Assembly (NCBI GenBank): GCA_964017065.1
Contig: OZ024784.1
Span: 6,987,152 to 7,051,151, forward strand
DNA length: 64,000 nt
Reading direction: 5' to 3'
DNA from: Haliclona indistincta
Lineage: Eukaryota; Porifera; Demospongiae; Haplosclerida; Chalinidae
Positions 58,502 through 64,000 of the stretch are shown here, one piece after another. The notes below the pieces were generated by a model. It searched no databases and was not told the DNA's origin. It saw nothing but the letters and a program-made list of their open reading frames with translations. Position 1 is the first letter of the stretch, and each line of letters opens with the position of its first letter. Both the position numbers and the translations under genes were made by a program.

Positions 58502-60302
58502 ATGAGCTGCCAACGAAAAGACCAGAAGCAAGCACGATTCGAGCGCCAAGTGCAAACAATGGCAGTTCAGCTGCGATGCAACGAGCAAGCAAGCTTGCCT
58601 AGTATCTTGCGACATCCAAGTCTGTTGCCGTTGAAGGATCGGGTTCAGGGGATTGAAACGTACGATTCACTATTCGAACTGATGGTTGCAAGTCAGCTGA
58701 TTGCTGCAGACGACTTTGCTGTTCTAGTTGAACTGCTATCACAGCTCAAGCGGCAGGATCTTTTGTTACCCTTGTATGCAGACCTGGGAGGCGCTACAAA
58801 CCGACTAGACGATGTTGAATTGCAGAGCGCATCCAAATTTCGCTTTTTGCTGCATAGCATTGGTAACAGTATTAGCTCAGAAAATCTTCAAGAGTTGCTG
58901 TTTCTCGTTCGAGATCTCCTACCACGACGCAAAATCGATACAATCAAAGATGGTCACGAACTCCTCGAGCTAGTTCGGAGGAGAAACTGCATCGATTACA
59001 CACGACCAGAGTTCCTCTATTCGTTTCTGGGCGGCATAAACCGAGAGGATTTGCAACAACGAGTCGACGAATATGTACATGTAACTGGAGCTACATTGTG
59101 TATTAATCAGCCCCTCCCAAACCGAGTTGTTTGCAGACAAGAGGAAAGCTTTGAATGGTTCAAGCAGTCTTTCGAGTACAGACTCTCGCTAAAGCAACTA
59201 GCAGACAAACTAGAAGAACGAGATCTAGAGGCAATGAAGCATTTCTGCACAGGTTTGGTACCTAAGGTACAGCTCGAGAAAATAACGCATGTTTTGGAAC
59301 TATTCATAGCCCTGGAGGACTATGGCAAGCTTTCTAAGAACGACATGTCTATTCTCGAAGAGATTCTTCCAGAAAAGAAACACTTTTTACATCCATTCTA
59401 CACCCAAACTGACTCAAGACAAACAGCAGTGCAGCACCAGACCATTAACAAAGTGTACAAGGAGACACTTAGAAAGATAGGAATAGAGCTAAGAAGCAAA
59501 GAAATCAAGGCGCTAATTGCTTTGCAAGATGAACGAAACAGCACAACAGAGAGCATTACCACTGGTAGTCAGCTTCTTCAGAATTGGGAGGAGTTGGGTT
59601 TGCTATCTCAAGAAAACACAGAATTTCTTAGACGCTGTTTGAGTGAAATTGGGCGCAGTGATCTGGCTGACCATGTCATCACTTATGATCAGCAATGGAT
59701 CAAGGATCACGAGCAGGAGTGTAGTCAAGTGCATCCTGAAAGAAAACCAATACCAACAGGTGAGTGAGTCATCTTATCTATTGCATAATCTGATTAAAGG
59801 TATTGCACACATGGAATCATCCTCTTTCTCACCACTTTAATCAACAGAAACACCTGAATTTCCCATAGGCATGCACAATTTTAGCCGAAGAGGAAACAAC
59901 TGCTGCAAAAACTGTCACATCTGGCAAAATGATGCTGCGTTCTCAAGATCAGGTTTCAACTCTTCCTCTCTTCAAAGCGATCCTCTTGTACAACTTTCAG
60001 CAAAAATCAATGAGTTAGAGAGGCAGACACTGACACAACATGTTGGATTGCTAGAAATACTAAATGTCCAATCTCAGCAGCTTATATACTCAGAACAGAG
60101 AATGAGGCAACTTAAGAAGCAACTGATGAAGACAGAGAAGAAGCTTGCACTGGAACAAAAGCATAGACTGGCACTAGAACACGAACGCAGGCTTCATCAT
60201 GAGCTCAAACTCAGCTCAGTTCAAAGAGAAATTAAACTACTTTGTGAGATGAACAAGAAGCTAGAATGCATGCTTTATAAGAGAAATGTTACATATGTAT
60301 AA
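58502..60302 (+). CDS. Four-DED protein with C-terminal coiled coil, no caspase domain
   Basis: Exons 58502-59759 and 59848-60302 join in phase (…IPT-ETPEFPIG) to give about 570 residues. Four death effector domains can be laid out: about 13-93 (RQDL at 84-87), 111-192 (REDL at 181-184), 223-300, and 316-395 (RSDL at 385-388). Three of the four keep the RxDL filament motif. The third is most like DED1 of the caspase next door (LELFIALEDYGKLSKNDMSI versus LDLFVALEERGHLSKDNLDF). Exon 2 begins with a small Cys cluster (NNCCKNCHIW) and then a strong charged coiled coil (about 470-565). There is no protease domain, transmembrane segment or death domain. By analogy with c-FLIP and FADD it could nucleate, bridge or cap caspase DED filaments; that is inference. 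AATAAA follows at 60308-60313. Confidence 0.88.
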
Positions 60303-60444
60303 GATAAAATAAACTAAAAATGATAAAACATTTTATGTCATTTCTGAACAATAATTTTTTGTGAGAACCAGGGCTTGAGGTGACACGCACACTCGCACAT
60401 TTTTGTGGATGTGTAATCAACTACTTCAGATTTTGGAGTCAATG

Positions 60445-62080
60445 TTAGTTTTCATGAATATTAATAGCTGCTTCATCCCATGGGCCATGTATGGTACTGT
60501 AGATACAGAGAGATACATAACACATGTTGCGTTGGACGGATATTGAGGAGTCATACACAAACATGATCAGTGGATACTGGATAATCAAGTAAACATACCT
60601 GTGCACAAATGAATCAGGATTCTACATGGTAACTGAATTGAATTACACACAAAAAATAATGCACATACTTGCATAACAAATACAGGAAGAGTCAGTAGCT
60701 TACACTAATCTATAAACCACGTGCAAGCAATGGAATTATTAGGATTCATGTACCCAGTCACAATCACATATTAGAACAGGAAGAAACATCAGATGTGTGC
60801 ATAACACACGTGGAAAGACTACTTCCTTAGACTTCCTTAGCTGGTTGCAGGTATGCTGATATCCACACAATTAGGTTATGATAAGTTATTAAAACATCCT
60901 GTTATCAGCTTCACTTACTTCTTTAGTCGCTGGAGTTTTGTAAACCAGAATGGACAAACAAAAGAAATGCCAGAAACAGATAACAGGTAGAAAAGGAAGG
61001 TGGGTGGAGACACAGGTAGCAGAGTGAGCAAAGTAGAAGGTACAATAACTCCGAATGTAACAGCAGTATTGATTGATCGAGATGTTTTCTGTGACAGTGG
61101 CCTTTCAATAAAATAGCTACACTGATTTGGTGCAAACCTGAAGGGACATTCTAAGCCGAGGAAGAAGACCGAACAAGAGTACTGCAAACAAGACTGTAAC
61201 AAAGGCATGCAGAGACGTAGGAAGACGGGAGGCAAGACAGACTGCTGAAAAAATGGCGGCATTGAGTGAAACAGCTCCAGTAATCCTGCATACAGATGTG
61301 TAGGGCAATACAACAAAGCTGGAACAATGGTATGACCTACATTCTGTTGGTATCATCGTAACAGTGAAACAGCAGATGACCTAACATCATAGCAACCTGC
61401 ATGGCTGTGCTAATCATCATTAAGTCATGCAGTGCTAGCTCACTGTCATAGCCCAGATGGTGTCTGTACTGATTGACTCTGTGAGAGTTTTGAGAATGGG
61501 TGAAGTTCCACAAAGAAATAGAAGAAATAAAACTGTCGGTTGTGACCACTGGGATAACTGTTCTGTGAAACAGAATAGTACACGTAAGAGCTAATAAAGG
61601 CAACATACCAATGGAAGAACAGCCTAGTAATGCAATCCACACAGTGAGCAACAGGACAGCCAACACTAGACACACTACAAATAACTGTATTGCTGTGAGC
61701 CTCTCCTCTTCCAAGTACCAGAATACACCAACAAAACTGAATACACTACAATTATGAAAGCAATGTGCAGCTATCAGCAAGTCAGTTTAGATCATGTACC
61801 TGCTTGTTTCTTGAGTCACTACAGTGGACGCTATAACTACTTGTTTCAGAGTGTAGGTCTGTGTGTACACTGCAAAATAGCAAGTCAGCAATCATTCTTA
61901 TGTCATTGATAATAAACAGAAAATTTGATTACATGTAGCCATGCACTGTACGCTATAAATATATTTCATTAACTTGCAATTATTTTTAAGTTCTTTTAAA
62001 AACTGCTCTGGGTCTACATAGTTGTCAGGGAAATCTTGCTTCTCATACAGTATTTTCTTCCACTTTTTTGAAGCCGCCAT
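60445..62080 (-). CDS. PIGC: GPI-GlcNAc transferase subunit PIG-C
   Basis: PIG-C is a multi-pass ER membrane subunit of the complex that makes GlcNAc-PI, the first step of GPI-anchor synthesis. The start [20 protein letters not shown], then [11 protein letters not shown], matches the PIG-C N-terminus (WQKVLYERQPFPDNYVD). Hydrophobic exons follow ([40 protein letters not shown]), then the conserved [20 protein letters not shown] and [19 protein letters not shown], and the end [16 protein letters not shown], matching NIHGPWDEA. Stop 60445-60447. The first intron seems to use a GC donor (T|GCAAGT, about 61976), which is the only site that keeps the frame to the next exon. Head to head with DED-caspase B, 79 bp apart. 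Confidence 0.93.
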
Positions 62081-62159
62081 GACGGTTTGCCAGAGACGCG
62101 TTCCAAATCGGAGTAATAAAAATGACGTAAGTAATAAATTATTGGGAATTCCCTTGAAA
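62081..62159. promoter_or_regulatory. Putative bidirectional promoter (PIGC / DED-caspase B)
   Basis: 79 bp separate PIGC's start from the chosen start of caspase B. An in-frame ATG for caspase B lies inside PIGC's first exon (62022 on), so the transcripts may overlap at their 5' ends. Confidence 0.45.
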
Positions 62160-64000
62160 ATGGCGACTCCTAGCTATCCCGAACTCAACTTTAGGAAACG
62201 GCTGTACGCCATCTCCAGTAAGCTGACTCAACACGAACTCAAACAACTCAAGTATTTGGTTTCAGAAGATCTTCCAACACACCTGTTAGAGCGAGTGAAG
62301 ACTTCGTTCGAATTGTTTTGTGCGTTGGAAGATGCCAACAAGATCTCGGCTGAAAATACTGATCTCTTGAAGGTGATTCTCGATTACGCCCAAAGGGGTC
62401 ATCTCATGAATTCGAATGCTTCTTCTGTCCAACTTCCACCTGTTATTCGCGATACTGTCATACGATGCTCCGATATGGTGCTGACCGGGGAACTGCTGGT
62501 ACCAATCAGTGATGGGTTGCAATCGAGTGACTTCCACAAGCTAAAGTGCTTCTTCATCAAAGCTGATGAGCCTAAAATCAGCTACCAAGAGATGGAGCAA
62601 ATGGGTACTGCTCTAGATATGTTCCAAACTCTTTTGAAACGTAACATCCTCACTTCAAGCAATCTTGGTCTCCTCTGGGACGTACTGATGACCATTGGTC
62701 GTGTTGATCTTTGCCAAAAGATTCAAGATTTCTACTTGAAGCCACCAGCTCACAGTGCTACTCTAGAGTCAAGTCAGGCTCAAGCGTCAAGTCAGGCTCA
62801 AGCGCCAGGTCAGTCTCAGTAGGCTATGCTGCCTAGTGTTTGTTTACCCCTCTATTCTTCATCACTTGTAGCTGCCATGGCTCCTCCTACAACTTTATCA
62901 CTTGACCAACCTGAAGGTGTTCCTAGTGCAGCAACACAAGCTAGCTCATTTCGTGAAGACAAAGACAAATTAGTATTTAGTCCTAGCCATCAATATCGCA
63001 GTCTGTCATCTCAGGGCTCTACATCAATGGAGAGTACAGAGTCTACCTCTCTACACAGCACTCCGTGTAGTGATGGAAACAAGATACTGCACAGTGGTAG
63101 TAACTTAGTTGTGGGTCAAAGAAGAGCCTACCAACACAGCGAACAAACCGAAGAAGAACAAAAGAGGGAACATGATTTTTTGAAGATCATTGAAAACCAG
63201 ACTCAAGAATTGAACCGACTAGCCCAACAGGTTAGACATCTGGAGTCAGTAGCGACTTCTACAAACACGAAATTTTATCCCATGCAAAGCAAGCCACATG
63301 GATTAGCTATTGTGTTCGGAAATGAAACTTTTGAACGCAATGAGCAACGTCCACGACTGCATTTACCTCGCCGAGAGGCCACCGAAACGGACATCGGATG
63401 CTTTGCCAAAACATTCCACACGCTTAATTATGAGGTGCTTATTCACAAAGACTACTCTGCAACTGAAATCAAGAAAGAGATGATGAAAATTATGGCAAGT
63501 TATCGTCAGGAATATGATAGTATCGTCTTGTGCTTCAGCTCGCATGGTGAGAGCAACCACTTCATTTTTGGATCCGATGGCATTCCTTTAGATGTGTATG
63601 AATTAGTTAGCTTGGTTCAGATGAGTCCTATGCTTGAAGGCAAACCCAAAATGTTCTTTGTACAAGCATGTCGAGTCCAACCTGTGGACCAGCCAATCAG
63701 CCATCAGCCAGATGGTTATCCTGTGATAATTCCATCCAACCCTAAGGCAGACCTCTTCATCGCCTGGGCAACATCTCGCCTGAGTCCAGCTTATCGTTCT
63801 CCTACAAATGGCTCTTGGTTTCCGGTGGCATTGTTCAAAGTTTTTATGGAATCTGCACAAGTTCACAACCTGCACACGATGATGCTCCAGGTAACTGATA
63901 TGGTCTGTGCAATAGAGGGTATATCTGAGAATAATTCTTCTGTGAAACAATGTGTAGAGACTGTTGAACGACTACGATATGATGTTTTTTTCAGCACCCA
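62160..64000 (+). CDS. Second DED-DED-coiled-coil-caspase, divergent active site, 3' end outside window
   Basis: Exons 62160-62808 and 62872-64000 (open at the window edge) give about 592 residues. DEDs lie at about 9-83 and 103-193, the second ending in RVDL (181-184). A Ser/Gln/Thr-rich linker, with a short ASSQAQA repeat, leads to a shorter coiled coil (about 322-353, [20 protein letters not shown]). The caspase domain starts near [14 protein letters not shown]. His441 (CFSSHGES) and Cys483 (FVQACRVQ) are both present, but the Gly that normally follows QACR is Val. [10 protein letters not shown] retains the substrate-binding block, while the S1 region reads PRREATETD instead of RxGT. It ends ...[10 protein letters not shown], only a few residues short of where caspase A stops, so it is nearly complete. 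It may be a weak protease or a regulatory pseudo-caspase. Start chosen at 62160 because DED1 begins soon after. Confidence 0.9.

Overview
This window is animal nuclear DNA, and most likely comes from a sponge (demosponge-like). Genes are split by short GT-AG introns, mostly about 45-150 bp, and are packed on both strands. The protein families are typically metazoan: death-effector-domain (DED) caspases, an IER2/5-like immediate-early protein, a Munc18, phostensin/taperin and golgin-97. A decayed copy of the 'LCGQC...LG..C..C / WLNLDLGI' membrane-protein family at about 29.7-30.3 kb points to a sponge, because that family is hugely expanded in sponge genomes (from memory). No species can be named from sequence alone. 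All coordinates are genomic spans including introns; family names come from recognising conserved residues by eye.

Layout. 1-10936 (+): the C-terminal part of midasin (MDN1), whose introns hold a 28-bp minisatellite, a MITE and TG/GTGC repeats. 11251-18867: an EF-hand orphan (-), PSMD13 (+), UCHL5 (-), THNSL2 (+) and a small orphan (+). 19010-25182 (-): a membrane-anchored protein with two START domains; one of its introns carries nested DNA transposons. 25326-33312: SET (+), a phostensin/taperin-like protein (-), a dead sponge-type membrane gene, POLE3 (-), CSNK2B (+) and UBE2F (-). 33439-40102: Munc18/STXBP (+) and an intronless IER-like gene (+) with a perfect CArG box and a TATA box. 40480-48711: PTPA (-), with a 159-bp-arm foldback element in one intron, and an intronless threonine aldolase (-). 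48911-53859: golgin-97-like (+) and WDR31-like (-). 54094-64000: a cluster of DED genes.

The most striking region is the last 10 kb. It holds three paralogous same-strand genes: a DED-DED-coiled-coil-caspase with an intact QACRGE/SHG catalytic pair, a protein with four DEDs and a C-terminal coiled coil but no caspase domain, and a second DED-DED-coiled-coil-caspase with a changed active-site motif (QACRV) that runs off the window end. A housekeeping gene, PIGC, sits between the last two. The set looks like a linked initiator-caspase / adaptor-or-decoy module built on DED filaments, with added coiled coils. That role is inference.

About two thirds of the genes form head-to-head pairs with start codons 64-234 bp apart, so shared bidirectional promoters appear to be the rule here. 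Two 26S proteasome parts, PSMD13 and UCHL5, are convergent neighbours. No tRNA, rRNA or CRISPR array was seen.
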